From the NCBI GenBank assembly GCA_037389465.1, contig JAZARR010000110.1, forward strand, positions 531,501 to 595,500: a stretch of DNA of 64,000 bases, written 5' to 3'. Both the position numbers and the translations under genes were made by a program. Below, piece by piece: positions 14,061-37,430 of the stretch; the stretch's first letter is position 1, and every line of letters begins with the position of its first letter. The notes below the pieces were generated by a model, which had not been told where the DNA came from, made no database searches, and was given only the letters and a program-made list of their open reading frames with translations. This DNA comes from Baylisascaris procyonis. Taxonomy: Eukaryota > Nematoda > Chromadorea > Rhabditida > Ascarididae.

Positions 14061-15719
14061 AATTAGATGGGAATGTATGTAGATGTTATAGTGCTGCTAT
14101 AGTTTGCAAGATCGTTCGTTATTTCGGTTTGTCACTCTCTAAAGTTCTAATTGAGAATAGAAATGTGGTAGCGCTAAATGGTGATGGTGAGGTGATATAG
14201 CGCTATTTAGTTTGTTGTGCTAACTGTGCATTAATTTCACTGCCAGTTTATTGTTCTCTTTTGGAAGGATTATGGATTTATTAAACTTGTTAGGGGGAGG
14301 TGGGTGGGAGGAGATTAAAGGGTAAGAATGTCAGTGGTTGGATGAGAGTAGTAAACGAGTTAGGTTATATATAATGATTCTTTAAAGAAGACTGTACTGC
14401 TCTTACTCTCCTCTTAAAACATATTTATTATTGTCTGTGATCACGCAGATTGTATGTCACTATTTATCGTATGATGAAGTGGTGAAATAATGTGTGATTT
14501 GAATATTTGCTATCGGAATAGGAGAGCAGGCAGTAATTTTTTTGCATTTTCCGAAGAAAAAATGACGGATCCAATAGAATATGTATTCCACTTTTGCGTT
14601 GTTTGACGCAATAATTGATTTATTACTTGAAATTTTGACAAACTGTTTCATATCCGCTCAGAATAACCAATTTTTTTTTTAGGTATTTACAGAAGCCGGT
14701 TGCCTGTGTAATCGGCGATAAATGTTTGAGAGTTTTATTATGAGATCTATATTCTGTTTAGATTGCAGTGATATTAGGTTAAGGTTTCGTTCTGCAGTTG
14801 GTATTTTTGTTTTATTAGCAAACTGCTCACTGAACATATGATCCATGTTGATTTGCGAATGTTATACCTCTGCTTGTTTTCATTATTCAAAAAGCACAAA
14901 TAAACAAGCATACTTTCATCTAGAAGGGAATTAGCATGTAAAATGAGGCAAGAGGACAGACAAAAACGTGTGAAAAGTCGGACTTCTGTGGAAGGATTCT
15001 AGGGTTCAGCTAATGAATGCTTGGATATTCGTTTCAAAGCGGCTATTATTTTCAAGCAGACCTAACCTTAGTCGAATTCGCTAAATCATTAGAGTCGATT
15101 GGTGTCTGAAGTTCATTGTCCTTCCATCGTGGAGGCGTTTATCAAGGGACCCTTGCACAAAGATGACTCATTGGTTTTAGATCACGGGGGTCCCTCGTTC
15201 AAAAAAATTCCTCACTTCCGTTGAGGAATTTTCTGAAATCAAGCACCCATGAGTTCAAGTCATTGAATCATCTCCATCCCTCCCACGGGTCCTCATGTAT
15301 TCCGCTTCTTTGTGAGGAGTGTTAAAACTCGGATTTACCTTTGCGAATTGGAAAAAATGCTCCATAGTGTTGCAGAAAGATCAGAAAACTGCAAGCACTT
15401 TGGTCAAATAAGGAAGTTGGCAGGAGATGTAATGCATAAATATTAGTAGAAAAATAACAATTTATTATAAAAGACCATATTCGGATATAATGGACATGAT
15501 CAGGAAATATTACAGTACACGGGGCAATATGGAGATGAACGTCGATATCTAATGATAGAAAAATTCGCCCATATGAAGTCAAATGAAGTATCAGGTCTTA
15601 ATAAAATCACAGATAAAACGTTAAAGGCGCCAAATTAGCTAGTGTATCACAACTGATTTGCGTAGCGAAATTCTTAGTAATTCCTATTCTCGCACAACTT
15701 TTATTGCATTGGAGTCGAA

Positions 15720-16085
15720 AATGCCTAAATATAAAGGGGTTTGTGAACTTTTTGCGAATAACTCTCAATGTACCGTAGATATTCAAGTTGAAGCACATCT
15801 CGACGGCCATTAAATCTTCAGGTATGGTCGACAATAGCTCCAGGTATGCACAGCTGATAGCGTCAAGCTGTTCGCATCGTAGCATTTTGTCTGCTGTGTT
15901 AGATGTGCCATTTTCATGAATAACTCTGAATTTTACTCACATGCTCTTGAAAGTGTTCCTATCTCCATCTTTCAGGTGTTCTGTTTCATCACGGCATAAT
16001 ATTAGATGCATTGCGGCGTTTATTTTACTGAATGACTAAGTCACGAAGAACATTCGCCAGACTTTTTGTCTCTTTCCTATACATG
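15720..16085 (-). pseudogene. Possible degenerate coding remnant, family not recognised
   Basis: Reading the minus strand from about 16085, an ATG-led frame of some 19 residues ends at a TAA. Shifting by one base gives a further run of about 30 residues with coding-like composition, then an in-frame TGA. The same frame then continues for over 60 residues (from about 15945 down to 15750) through a Cys/Leu/Glu-rich stretch including CEQLDAISCAYLELLSTIPE. The sequence around the TGA also resembles a GTGAGT donor and a TTCAG acceptor only 15 bases apart, too close for an intron. I read this as a decayed gene or transposon fragment with a frameshift and a stop, but chance cannot be excluded. Confidence 0.22.
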
Positions 16086-16272
16086 CGCAAGTACGCCTTT
16101 TAAATATCAACTGCAGATGCGGTATGAAATCTGTTCCATTCTAAGCGCAACGGTACCTCAAAACCGCAATTTTACAAAAATCCCTGATCCATCACAGTTC
16201 TATGCGAACATAAGAAAGCGTAATCGCATGAACAAAGCAGAATCAGTATTTATATATACAATTTACGCGAGC

Positions 16273-16275
<3 letters not shown>

Positions 16276-16348
<73 letters not shown>
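16276..16348. repeat. (TA)n microsatellite
   Basis: Uninterrupted TA dinucleotide run of about 73 bases, intergenic. Confidence 0.97.
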
Positions 16349-16349
<1 letters not shown>

Positions 16350-16661
16350 TGTTTCTATGAGGCTGTACCATGCACCTCTTAACTCAAGTTATTCCTGTAA
16401 TTTACTTCATTTTGGCAATCTATTCGTTCTTTTCATTCGTTTCGCGGTACCGATCCTTTAAAATGTATGCACTTCCGATTCTCATTGCCATTCTAACACA
16501 TTAAATTTGTCAATTCGGGATTCATGCTGCAACTTCCTTTGCGTGTGGCAGTCTAATAATTTAACAACAGTTTATTATTATTGTTGCTAATGTACAATTA
16601 CGAATGTCATATACGAAGTAACATTAATGAACTGATCTCTTCAAGTACTTCAACTTTCATG

Positions 16662-16664
<3 letters not shown>

Positions 16665-16731
<67 letters not shown>
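16665..16731. repeat. (TA)n microsatellite
   Basis: Uninterrupted TA dinucleotide run of about 67 bases, only 316 bases from the previous one. Confidence 0.97.
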
Positions 16732-16733
<2 letters not shown>

Positions 16734-18624
16734 AATACTATTGCAGAATAGATAGAATATGTTCAAATTTTCAAATTTCACTTCAATTTCAATAGAATAA
16801 TGAATCATATATCGAAAATTTTCATCACAGTTGCCGTTTCTCTTCAACCGTTTCTTCCACTCAGCACTGTTCACTCTTTCTTTTGGTTTCTGCGAATACC
16901 CTTAAGCAAAATTAAGCCCGTGAATAGCGAACAGCAACAAAGAACAAGTAATAATTCCTAAAAATTTTGACTCTTTTTCCTTTGCATATATTACAATCGC
17001 ACATGCAACACATAATCACTCACCTTTATAACTCTTTTAAAACAAAACCCCATATCACTTATAAATTCTGCATAAAATTTTTTACCACTTGAAGTGCAAA
17101 GAAACCGAAGATTTGATGTTCGAATTGACCGTATTTTAAATTTAATAAAAAAGAATATACTCAAAAGTGATCTGTCTATAATAACATATAAACAAATACA
17201 GCTCTTTATAGCTATAAAAATTCAACTGCTAAGATCGTCGGCAATTTTATTATTTGATTGGAGAAAAATTCAATTCTGCCTTTCCTCGACAATTCAAATT
17301 ACAGAATTAAAAATGTTAATGATGGATTGCTTAACTCAGGTGCACACGTAAACGAATAAGGGCCGAATCATGTTCACCTTTATTATTATTAGCAATTAGT
17401 GTCTTTGCCTTCCTCTCTTGATATCTTTTTTCTTAACATTGGTTTATTTATACTATTTCGTTCTTGTCAAACTATTCTTTTGTGTTAATTGTTCTTAATG
17501 TAATGTCCTGCAATGATACATATTTATCCAGGTCTTTTACTGTGATAGATATATAATACTTTTATTTAAGTTTTAGAATCTTAGTAGAACTAATAAAAAT
17601 AGATTCGCTCCCTATATTACAGTGTAACAGTTCATTAAGTATATCTATGTTTATTTTGTTGTTTTATCTTCTCAGAACTTTGCAGTATCAAGAAAAAGTA
17701 CGATTTTTGATAAATTCATTGCTATCACATTTCGTTCTTTTCTATTACAAAAGTTCAAAAATTTTTTTAAATGACACTTGTATAAAAACTTCAAAAATTA
17801 GAAGAATTCACATAAAACTTAAAGAAGAAAAGTATTTCAGATGAAATTAGAAAAAAAAAACAATGTTTTCTGAAGAATTTGTAATAGAGAACTTCATTAA
17901 AAGAGAAAAGATCTATGACAGAAATCTATGCATACTCATATTTGTACAATACTAAAAGTTTTCTAGATATTATCTTTTTCTAGAGAATCTAGACATAGAA
18001 ATGATTCATAAGCCAAAAAATACCTTAAGAGTACAATGGCAGAGTATGAGAGCATAAACGATTAGAGAGTAGAAGAGACTAAGAGTAGGAGAGATTAGAA
18101 TGCTGAATAGTATAGATTAGAGAAAACAAATCTCATTACTGCTTAACTTTTTATCTTTCACCTTAACAGATTCGAGAATCTCAATAAATAATTTCAAGAA
18201 TAATATAAGCGAAAGCCTACGCATTCTGTTAAAAACTCTTGCATATTTAAAGGAACGATGTCGGAAGAATTGAAAGATCAGATTAGCTATTTTTAGTAAT
18301 ATCAGACAACTATGCCGTTAGATGACGCCCGCCAATTGAAATCACCAGCTTAGTGTCACCTCAGGCTCAGACTACATGTTGAAGACTTCCTCTTATCTCA
18401 TCTCAAATAGAAGCTACATATGAACACTGCACTTGACTTTGTAATATTAATTTGCGCTCTATCACTTTCCACTTTATCGTATTGAGTGCCTACCAATTAA
18501 GAATGCATTTGTCAGACAACGCGGTTCTGTAATATCTGTTTTCAGTGATATTCATTTTCATACAAAAAATAAAAATAAAAATGAAAAATATGACATCCGA
18601 ATCGTTCACATAAACATCGCAGAA

Positions 18625-18646
18625 TTTCCACATTTAAATGTGGAAA
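18625..18646. repeat. Perfect 22-bp palindrome just past the kinase stop codon
   Basis: TTTCCACATTT is followed directly by its reverse complement. On the kinase coding strand the palindrome begins four bases after the proposed stop codon (18652-18650), so the mRNA would carry a short hairpin at the start of the 3' UTR if that stop is used. Confidence 0.8.
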
Positions 18647-18649
18647 AAA

Positions 18650-28264
<9,615 letters not shown>

Positions 28265-29924
28265 TTTTCGGATCAACTTCCGCTAGTGAATTAACATATA
28301 TTATTTACATAAATGAGGTCTGTACTTGCAGAATTTTTTTTTTAGTATTTATATGGGTGTTAAATCCCTATAGCATGAGTCAGAAAAATGCTGGTTTAAG
28401 TTAACAAATTTTTTCTCCAAAGAGTAAGTATATTCTACAACGCTTGGGCTGTTTTCGTTGAGTGAATTGATTCCACGCATAATAAATTTATGGATATTTA
28501 CTAGTTAATAGTGTTTTTAATAGCTTGATTTAAATTATGAAAGAAGAAAAAAATAAAACATTACTCATTGTTATTTTTTTATTTTTATGTCATTTCTTGT
28601 TAGATAAAAGAGAATTTCACAAGCGATGAAGAACACCGTTCGTATTTTTGGAAACGACGAAATTCTCGATCAGTTTACAACCTTCAGTTTTTAGACCTTC
28701 TCAACTCGAGAAATCATTCGATAATTTTTGGTAAATGCTAGAAGAGTGAACTGATCGCATTATCGTTTTGATATCAGCGAAAGGAACATATCAACATCAA
28801 TATTTAACTGAGATAAACGGAAGAAGGCTGAGATCTACATACCCTTCATCGAGCTTAATGCAGCGATCGCATTCCTTAATAGGGTACAATTCTCTAACTT
28901 TTCACTGCCACAATTTTCTTTCTTTCCTCCGCCAAATCGCTCCCCGGCTTCCCCTCTCCTCTCTTCTCTTCAAACAGGCCACTTTACAATTCCTCGTCGA
29001 ATTCCTCCGACGTCTGAACACTCTTGGGCACAAAACTACTTTTTGCTTTTGTAAACTGATTTCACTGCAATTCTTTCCTCCTTGGATTTCTTTCGAGTAT
29101 TCTCCTGGCCAAGTGTCGGAAATATCATCTACCAAGAAATCTACTTTACCTGGCCCTCTATTTAGCCATCAAAAGTGATCCTTCCGTTGCGCAATAAACA
29201 TTGAATATTTGAAAAATGCGGAAGATAAGATAGGCGAACGAGATAAGCAAGCAATTGAGCAAACGGCTAATGTTATGTAGCAACAAGGAAAGTCGCGATA
29301 AAATCAAATGCAAGTAAAAAACGCTAAATTATAGACAATCGATGAGTATCACTATAACGGGACTGTCCACGAAACTAATTCATTAGCGAACAGCTATTGT
29401 TGCATCTGCTAATTACATGTTGTTGTAACTTTTTAATTATATAAGTGTTTGGATAATCGATTGTATGCAGCTTCAACGCATTTAATATTGCTTAGAGAAG
29501 TCCGTAAAATATGATCACTTCATTTTTGTCGATTTTTTCATCATCGAATTTCGTCTGTGGTAAGGATTTTTCTCTACATAGATCTAATGGCTTAGTTTTC
29601 GACCATTTACAATCGAATATCCGTTAGGCGAAAGTTTTAAAAATATTATTGAAAATGAAAATTGCCAAAATACTTTCTACACGAATCGCAACAAATTCCT
29701 AACTTTCACTTTTTATGCAAATTTAAAAAAAAAAAAGTTTAATTTGCCACTGTAAAGCGTTTCCGTTGAGCTGATAATGAATTGTTGCCTATTTATTTAT
29801 TCATTCAGCAATGTGTATCTAACAGTTTCTAAAAGAATTAGTGGCCTCCAATCTATTCACTGCTGGATGGCTTAGTCTTATGTTAGCTGTAACTTGAGAG
29901 GTGGTTCAAGAATATTATGCAGCC

Positions 29925-30020
29925 ATCGCCTCCCATTTCCCTTCTCCCTTCAGCCCTCTCCTTCCTTCCATTCCCCCTCCCTCCCTCCGTTCCTCACCCA
30001 CTTCGGCCTCTCTCTCCAAA
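29925..30020. repeat. Polypyrimidine tract
   Basis: Almost only C and T on the plus strand, with CCTTCC and CCCTCC motifs. Low-complexity DNA; similar shorter tracts occur at about 3017-3085 and 54001-54060. Confidence 0.7.
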
Positions 30021-30169
30021 TTTCTCTGATACGAACCCTTTGCTATAGCTTTGTCGAGGAATTCTTATAATACTTATTTTTTGCAAACGCATTTTTACTA
30101 TCAGCATTGTAGTTTTGGATGAGAAATCCACAAGCTTGTTTTAAGATGGAAAGCGCGAACAGAAAGTAT

Positions 30170-30279
<110 letters not shown>

Positions 30280-30772
30280 CTTTCGTAAAGTGCTAGCTCA
30301 TCTTCAAAAAGAAATTAATTCCCCTTTGAAGTTGTCTGCTAATTGATATTGTTCAATAGACGGGCGAGTTGATTTAATAGATTAATCTCATTATATTGCA
30401 AGGAAGAATATTTTGAAGATAACTGCAGTATTCACCGCACAAATCAGCTACATAGACACGGTCCCATATTAAAAGTAAAGGGCGAGAAAGGACTCTCAGA
30501 GACGGCAACAGTGACCGTATCCAACACATATCCTCAGTTATTTGCGAAGAATTGATAAATCGGTGAAGTTTTTTTACTCGCATTCCCGATAAGCCGAACG
30601 AGAGAACGAAAATAACAAACAAGGCCTAGTAACGACAAATCAACTGCTTTTACACATTTTAATGTCAGGCTTTTCTTGAATAAATGATGCAGAATCCGAT
30701 CAAATATATCACAGTATTCGATCTGAAATCCAGTTAACATAATTTCTAGGCCTTTTACCATCACCTTTCATG

Positions 30773-30902
<130 letters not shown>

Positions 30903-31656
30903 TTTCAGTTTACATAGACCTGGACTTACTCTCAACGATCATTTTATCGAAGAAATAATATAATTGCGAAAAGTGCAAAATATTCGCAGTGCTGAAATTA
31001 TTGAAATATCGAAAAAGTTGGAATAAGCGAACACGATGTTTATTTTGCTTGTTTTCTGCCCGATAAAATTATTAGCCGCTTGTGAGTACTATTGAATACA
31101 TGCGTGTGAAAAAACGCCCTTCCCTTTTCCTGTACATGAGGGAAGAAGGAGGAAACGGCAAGACGAGAATGGACAATTTCGACGATAAAAGAGTGTTGAT
31201 TTATTTCGATTATATCATTTTGATGCAAGCGCGATAAGTTTTTCTACTCAGGTAAAAGAAGGATGAGTTCTCTTGCCTCGGATAAAAGGATGTACGAAGC
31301 ATAAGGAAGGAAAGTATGTAACAGGGAGGGAAAGGGGACAGTTGACAATCCTACTCGCGTCATTTTGTTGAATAATTTTTCTATATTATAGTATGGCTGT
31401 CCCAAGCCTTTAATATTTCTCGCTGCTGGAAATATGATTTCTTTATGAGGTCTTACAGTGCTATATAGATGTGCCAATAAAACTTTCATAACTTTTGCTG
31501 CCATATTACTGTCTTCAAACAATTGCTTCTTATTACTATTGATGCATATGGTTTATTTATGAGGGAAAACTGACAACAACTGACTATTCACAAAATCTAT
31601 TCAAATATCACATGATCAATGACAATAATTTTTCTCGTTTATATATAATTTTCACA

Positions 31657-31662
31657 TTTATT
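31657..31662 (-). terminator. Poly(A) signal of ELO A
   Basis: AATAAA on the minus strand, about 110 bases after the ELO A stop codon. The spacing fits a short nematode 3' UTR. Confidence 0.6.
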
Positions 31663-31772
31663 TTTTGCAACGATGAAATTTGCCAATATCATCAATTTTT
31701 CAATCGGTCACACCTTTCCCTTCAAAAAAAAAAAAAAAAATGGACTCGAAAAAGATTGCAATAGCCGTTATT

Positions 31773-34700
31773 TTAGTCGATTTTCTTATGTCGTCGTTTT
31801 GGAGCAATGAAATAGTTTTTGATATAGAATTGAATAAATAGAGCGGCAAATGTTGTGTAGATTATAAATGAGAGTAGAAGATTTCCCATTGATTGTTGAC
31901 AGCTGAAAATAATCAACCTTTTTTTGTTCAATTTAAGTAATTTTGCAGAGAGGATGAAGAGAATTTGAAGAAAAAACAAAAAAAAGAATGCAAAAAATCT
32001 CAGGGTTATCAATATAATTTACTTCCTGAATAAGCTCTCGCAGATTTGTGATCTATAAACTGCTTTGGTCAACGGGCTGAATGGATGATGAAAAGAGTTC
32101 GATAGATTTGCAATTTCTAGTGTATTTCGACCAACCGCGTGCATAAATGCTTGGAATGATGAGAGAATTTTAAATGGAACAATTTAAATGGGAAATGGAA
32201 TAAATAAAAATGGGATAATTTCAAAGATTCGTTGAAAAAAATTTCCTTGGCCCCCTTCGCAAATTTTTCCGGTCTTCTTTTGGGATAAATTTGCTATCAT
32301 TTATCAGGAAAGTGATTATTCTGAAGAAATTTATCATCGAAGACTTGGAAAATCTAGAAAATTAAAGAACTAGAAAAAAGATAACATACGGAAGATCGGT
32401 CTTGGTTTTGATATTGTAAACGAGATAAATAAACGTGAGGCCACCAAGCATCTGTACGATTTGAAGCGTTGTTAGAGTCATCGCTATAAGCCTGAAAATA
32501 AAGTATTTCATCGAAGAAGCTTTTGCTTTTTGTATTTTCACTCTCTAAGGAGTGATTAAACTCAATAAATTCGATTAAATTTTTCAATTAAATAAACGAA
32601 ATTTTGCAGAGAAATTCTAACGTAAAGGAAGAAAATTTCAACATTTTTAGGTGAATTAAATCATTTTTACTAGTAAGGTGCACTAAAAATATTTACGCAT
32701 AAAGAGCGCTATATCAATTCACTTTCACCTTGAAGAATATGCTGATTTGATTGAGTGGCTATTGAATGAATTCACAACCATGTATTGTAATATAAACTTG
32801 CTATTGAGCGGACAAATGAGCGGACGAACAATTTGATTTTTTATAAAAGAATATTAAATTTATGCTATAATTTCTTCGAATAAATTACTTCCATAGTGAA
32901 TTTATTTATCTATTACAAAAATATTTGAATCTATTACAAAAATATTTGAATCTATTACAAAAATATTTGAATCTATTACAAAAATATTTGAAAAATTAAA
33001 TTCTACATAATATATATCTATGCTAGCATATATAAAAACATCAACAAATTTTTCAAATCACTGAATGAAAAATTGTGATATTTATTCTTTGCGTACACAT
33101 TTTTATTTTTTCAATCGACAAGTTTTGAAAAGACCGTTGATAAAATCCTCTTAGTTTCTAAAGTTTTCTCCAGAAGACATTCATTATTTGAAAGCTTTTC
33201 AGTAATATTATTAAATAAACCTTGACGGTCGAAATCCATATGCAGTACTCGCATAATATGAGTACATAATCGAATGTACGAAAAAATTCATGCAAACAAA
33301 GAAACGTCCTGGTGCAGCATGTTCCGCACCTGTAATTTTCACAGTGATAGCACCTGGATAACTATTCGATTCTTTAAAAGGTGTTTTCTTTACTCATTGC
33401 TCTCATTGAACGAAGTTTATGAATCTTTAAAACGAATTTATATTCAGCAAATAAAATAAAGTTCCTCTTAAACCTTAACACACCTCGAGACGTTGAGTCA
33501 TTGAAGTATTCAATAATAACGCATAGTGCTTCATTCCACCATTCGAAAAACGACTTCAAAGGTTAAAACATGAACTATAATGTCATTTTCGACATGCACA
33601 TAGTCTACCCACGTTGTGTATGACTATTACAAAAGCTACCTTAGTGCCAACTGAAAGGTATATATGAGTGAAATGAAACAATTCTACATAAATATACAAC
33701 TCTTTACAATTACTTTTTATCTATGAGCATTATTAGCTATATATGTAGGTCTAAAATAAGTAAAGAAGAGTAATAAGAAATAAATATTTATATTACATAT
33801 GTAGTAGATATATTTAACCTGAATGCGCTGCACAGATCAAAACAGCAACATGATGATAATAATGAAGGAATATGAGTGGTTTCTTCCTTAGTACAATAAA
33901 GAGTGTATCGCCAAGTTCAACCAATTTTGAAAGAGCAAATAAAAGTGCCCAAAATGCAGCCACACCGTTTGTATTTATCGTATAACATAACGATTTATAC
34001 ATGCCAAGTACCGTAACACTATAGAATACCTCCTAAACGGAAAATGAATAAGTAAACCATGATAATAGTACATAAGTAGTTAATTAATTTGCTATAAATT
34101 TGCATATATGTCATTCACTCACATACAGTATTTCACATTCGTCCATATACAGTAGAGGTGTGTCGATCTCAGTAAACTAGGTGGCCATCGTTGTTCAATC
34201 TGTTGAAGATTTTCGACCTCTAGCTTCGAGTTTGGATCATATAAAAATTTCCGGGACTTTCAGACACAGCTAGCGAGGTGGGAAAAAGTAGGGAAGCAGT
34301 AGAAAATATATGCTGCTTCGCTTGGATCGACAAAATTAGGTAGGAAAATCGAAAGCCGATGTTCAGTCGAGATACAATTGATTTACACTTCACCGAAAAT
34401 TGTACCCATTGTGCTTTGCTAATCTTTTGTAACGCTAGTGCTCAATTCGTTTAATTATATCATCACTTACGCATTAAATATCTATTGAGGAATTTTTCAC
34501 TTCAAAAATATAGATATTTTTATTTTCCTTTTACATAGTTTTTTTTTTTTGCAATACAGTTCTCTACATTATAGACTATTAAAGCGGTAAATGCTTTGAA
34601 AAAAAAAAAGATTATTTAGCACTATTCGACGAATAAGACGGTGTTTTTCATAAGTCAAGGAAAAATTGACTTCTAATGAAAATAGCTATTTTGCGATGCT

Positions 34701-35952
34701 GCAATCAATTCATGTATCGATTGGTGTCTTGAAATATCTATTTCTTTAAAGCTGAAAATCTAAAAAATTCATGAACTCATAAACTCAATAACTGAATCAT
34801 AATCAAAAAAAACCATTAAGTTTTCAAGTTTCCAGCTTCGAGCTCCATCTCATTCCTCTGTTCTATTCTCTTTCGAATATCGGTTGGTATAAGAGTTCTC
34901 TAGCTATCTGCTTCAAGAGAGCTGAATAGAATATCGCCAATTGTCTGAATTAAAAAAATTCCCTCCCTCCTCCCGGAGAATAAAGCTTTATGAAGACGAA
35001 TTCGAAAAAATCTTTAAAAACGCTGAATATCACAAAATTTTCAAACAAAAATTTTATGCAAAAAAAATTTCGCAAATTTTCCAATCACTATACCATAAAA
35101 AATAAACATTATACCTCAGAGAAGCGTAAGAAGCCAAAGAAGCTAAAAATTGCAAGTGAGGCGTTCCAAACGAAAAGTGGTCCACGTAAATTGAATGGTT
35201 CACGATTGCGCATCTTCTTTTGAATAAATTTGATCAAAATGAAATAAACAATCGATATCGTTATAGAATGATGCCAATTTCTTTGTAGACGTAATGTCGC
35301 ACCGATATGATCATCGATCCTTTCGAATGGTAGTGCAAATCTATTAAATCGATCCAAGTTGGTGAGTATTCACAAGTTGATCAATTTTTTCATCGACTTA
35401 TTTTATAATTCATCTCTTTTTTTAAAGTATTTGCTTGCTTATGACTAAAAATGTTTGAAGCCGTTGATTGTTAAGTTAAGATAAATGCAGATATGAAATA
35501 CATTTACATTTGCTTCAGCTACGCATTTGTCATCTCTCATTTTCGAAAAACAGATTGATATATTTGCTTACTTCACCCACTCATTTTTCTTCGCATTTAT
35601 TAATATTGAAATTTTAATGAAATAGAAGCATTTTCTCGCTTCTCAATCGGATTGCTTCATAATATTGTTTTTATATTATGCAAATATCGATAAAAATTCA
35701 AAGAATTTACAGTTTTTGAACCAGATGAGATTTTATTGGAATAGAAATCATTTAATTTGCATATGAAAAAATCTAAGAAGAATACGAAAACGAAAATTCG
35801 ATTCAGTGTTACGATGAAAGAGGAAAAGAAACCCACTTGAAAACATAATTATTATGAAGTGAATGTGTTGAATTATTTGCATATATTTCAAATTCATTAA
35901 TCTGTTTTAGATGGTAATATATCGTATTCCATGCTTCCCTCATAATTTTCAT
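31773..35952 (-). CDS. ELO-family very-long-chain fatty-acid elongase (paralogue A)
   Basis: Six exons in transcript order: 35952-35837, 35340-35115, 34032-33819, 33329-33221, 32491-32390, 31902-31773. They give 298 aa, the usual ELO length. Family blocks run in order: NREPF and WNASLAIFS (exon 2), SKLVELGDT (149-157), the histidine box LHYYHH (H171, H174, H175), the MNFFVHSIMYSYYA block (about 199-212) and TLQIVQM (exon 5). Several hydrophobic segments fit a multi-pass ER membrane protein. The C terminus ends KKID, a KKxx ER-retrieval signal. ELO proteins condense malonyl-CoA with acyl-CoA, the first step of microsomal chain elongation. The NY/NF-xVH-xxMYxYY form is closest to the ELOVL3/6-type group, so saturated or monounsaturated substrates are likely, but this is inferred. 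The start is the first ATG 12 bases after an acceptor; a second in-frame ATG is three codons downstream. Confidence 0.95.
32910..32993. repeat. 21-bp tandem repeat, four copies, in an ELO A intron
   Basis: Four head-to-tail copies of a 21-bp unit beginning CTATTACAAAAAT; the last differs only at its final base. It lies in intron 4 of ELO A, between exons 33329-33221 and 32491-32390. Confidence 0.95.
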
Positions 35953-35962
35953 GCTCGAGAAC

Positions 35963-35970
35963 TCTGAAAT
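35963..35970 (-). promoter_or_regulatory. Probable trans-splice (SL) acceptor of ELO A
   Basis: On the minus strand an AATATTTCAG acceptor is followed by AG and the start codon within 12 bases. The AG cleavage point is between 35964 and 35963. This is the expected arrangement for spliced-leader addition. Confidence 0.5.
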
Positions 35971-36749
35971 ATTTTCAGTAAAAACTTCAAGAGGCGAAAA
36001 AATAATCCTCGTATATAGATAGGATAGTAGAAGGCGTCGTTATATCAAATTTTTAACTAAACGAATCTAACAGTGTAATTATTGATCTTTCAGGTTTACA
36101 CCATCTATTAGCTGAAATTCCCTCATCAATCAAATTGCCTGAGGGAAAAAACAATATATTCGGCCCTATTTCATGAGACAACCTAATCGTATTGTCTTGA
36201 TAATAGCTGTGAAGTGAAGAGATAACTTTGCAATGATATTTCATAGAAATTTATGCGAAGAATTGCACATTAATGTTTGGACAGAAGAACAGCTGGCACG
36301 ATATATGCTATTTTCGTTCTATTCATATGACCAGCTAATTCCATGATTACCCAAATATTGAAATACTTGCAACAAAGTTTCGTAGTGTAAATAATCTTAT
36401 CTTTCGCAAAAAAATTTCCACAAAAAAATCGTATTTATCGAACCGATAGATGCATGTTTCGGGGTTGGTCAACTGGAGTGAAAAAACGCAGTAAGTAATC
36501 TTTGTTCACTATATGCAAACAAAAGATGTTAACCTCAACTTCAGTAGTTTATGAGTTGAAATTACCCGACATATATGCCGACACACCGACAGACAGGCAG
36601 ACAAACGCATACATGTATGAAGGATCGATAACGCAATGGTACGTCTTGCAAATGCACATTTGCAAGAGCATATAGTACTTCCATACACAGCCTTATTGAT
36701 GGAGGCAAAAGCACTCGAAGCACCAAAAAAAATACTTTGCAAAATATTT

Positions 36750-37070
36750 GCATGAGACTGGCTCCTTGCCAGCAAGGCGAGCAAACTACGTAGGCACTGC
36801 CAAGCAAGAATTTAATAGATGAGCCGACATGAATATTTTGAGATAGAGTGCATCCAACCTTTAATATTACCTGTACAAAATACGTCTTACTCTGGAAAGT
36901 ACTAAACAATGCCTAATCACCTGAGCATTTTTCATATTCTTTTCAGCAGGAAAGCATCTTAAAGGTGGATTATTTCAAATTACGATAAGCATTTATGATT
37001 ATGGTAAAGAACTAGACAGAGAATGTAGAAAAATATGGTAGAAAACTGTACATATTTCCAACTTGTAAGG
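36750..37070 (+). repeat. Left arm of an inverted repeat
   Basis: The arm matches the reverse complement of about 38690-39010 over roughly 300 bases with scattered substitutions and small gaps (for example the shared block TACGTCTTACTCTGGAAAGT). The arms are about 1.6 kb apart. It may be a pair of inverted copies of a dispersed repeat or a local inverted duplication. Confidence 0.85.
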
Positions 37071-37350
37071 AATAATTAGTGGCTTTTTGATAGCAGCGTA
37101 TTTCATTATCTACCGTACCAAAAAAAACTTTCTCCATCAGAAATAATTATTATAGGATCAACAAAGCTAATGAATCCCAGGATCATTAGATAGATTGTTG
37201 CCATAAGGAAATGAAAACTTTACCGTTCATCTATTTCATCTTGTTCAACATAAAAATTTCTATGTGTTCTATAGTTTCGCCTTGAAAAGACGCACTAATA
37301 CATTAGAAGGGAAACGAGGATTATAAAGTCTTTAATTATAAAACTTTCAT

Positions 37351-37353
<3 letters not shown>

Positions 37354-37426
<73 letters not shown>
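37354..37426. repeat. (TA)n microsatellite between the inverted-repeat arms
   Basis: About 73 bases of uninterrupted TA repeat in the spacer of the inverted repeat. Confidence 0.97.

Positions 37427-37430
<4 letters not shown>

Larger units (their letters stand above)
14061..18649. other. Intergenic region between AIF and the kinase gene
   Basis: This stretch between convergent genes contains no intact gene that I can support. A possible AATAAA poly(A) signal for the AIF transcript occurs at 14899-14904. Two (TA)n tracts lie at 16276-16348 and 16665-16731, a minus-strand coding-like remnant at about 15720-16085 and a perfect palindrome at 18625-18646. The rest is AT-rich and featureless to my reading. 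Confidence 0.5.

Noticed and set aside
28768..29178. Plus-strand frame of 136 codons
   Set aside because: It shows no recognisable motif, its second half is Phe/Ser-rich as expected of pyrimidine-rich DNA, and the antisense strand is equally open.
31244..31522. Minus-strand frame of 92 codons considered as an upstream kinase or SH2 exon
   Set aside because: It has no FLVR-type block or other SH2 signature and no splice sites that would place it in frame; it lies beyond two long (TA)n tracts from the kinase.
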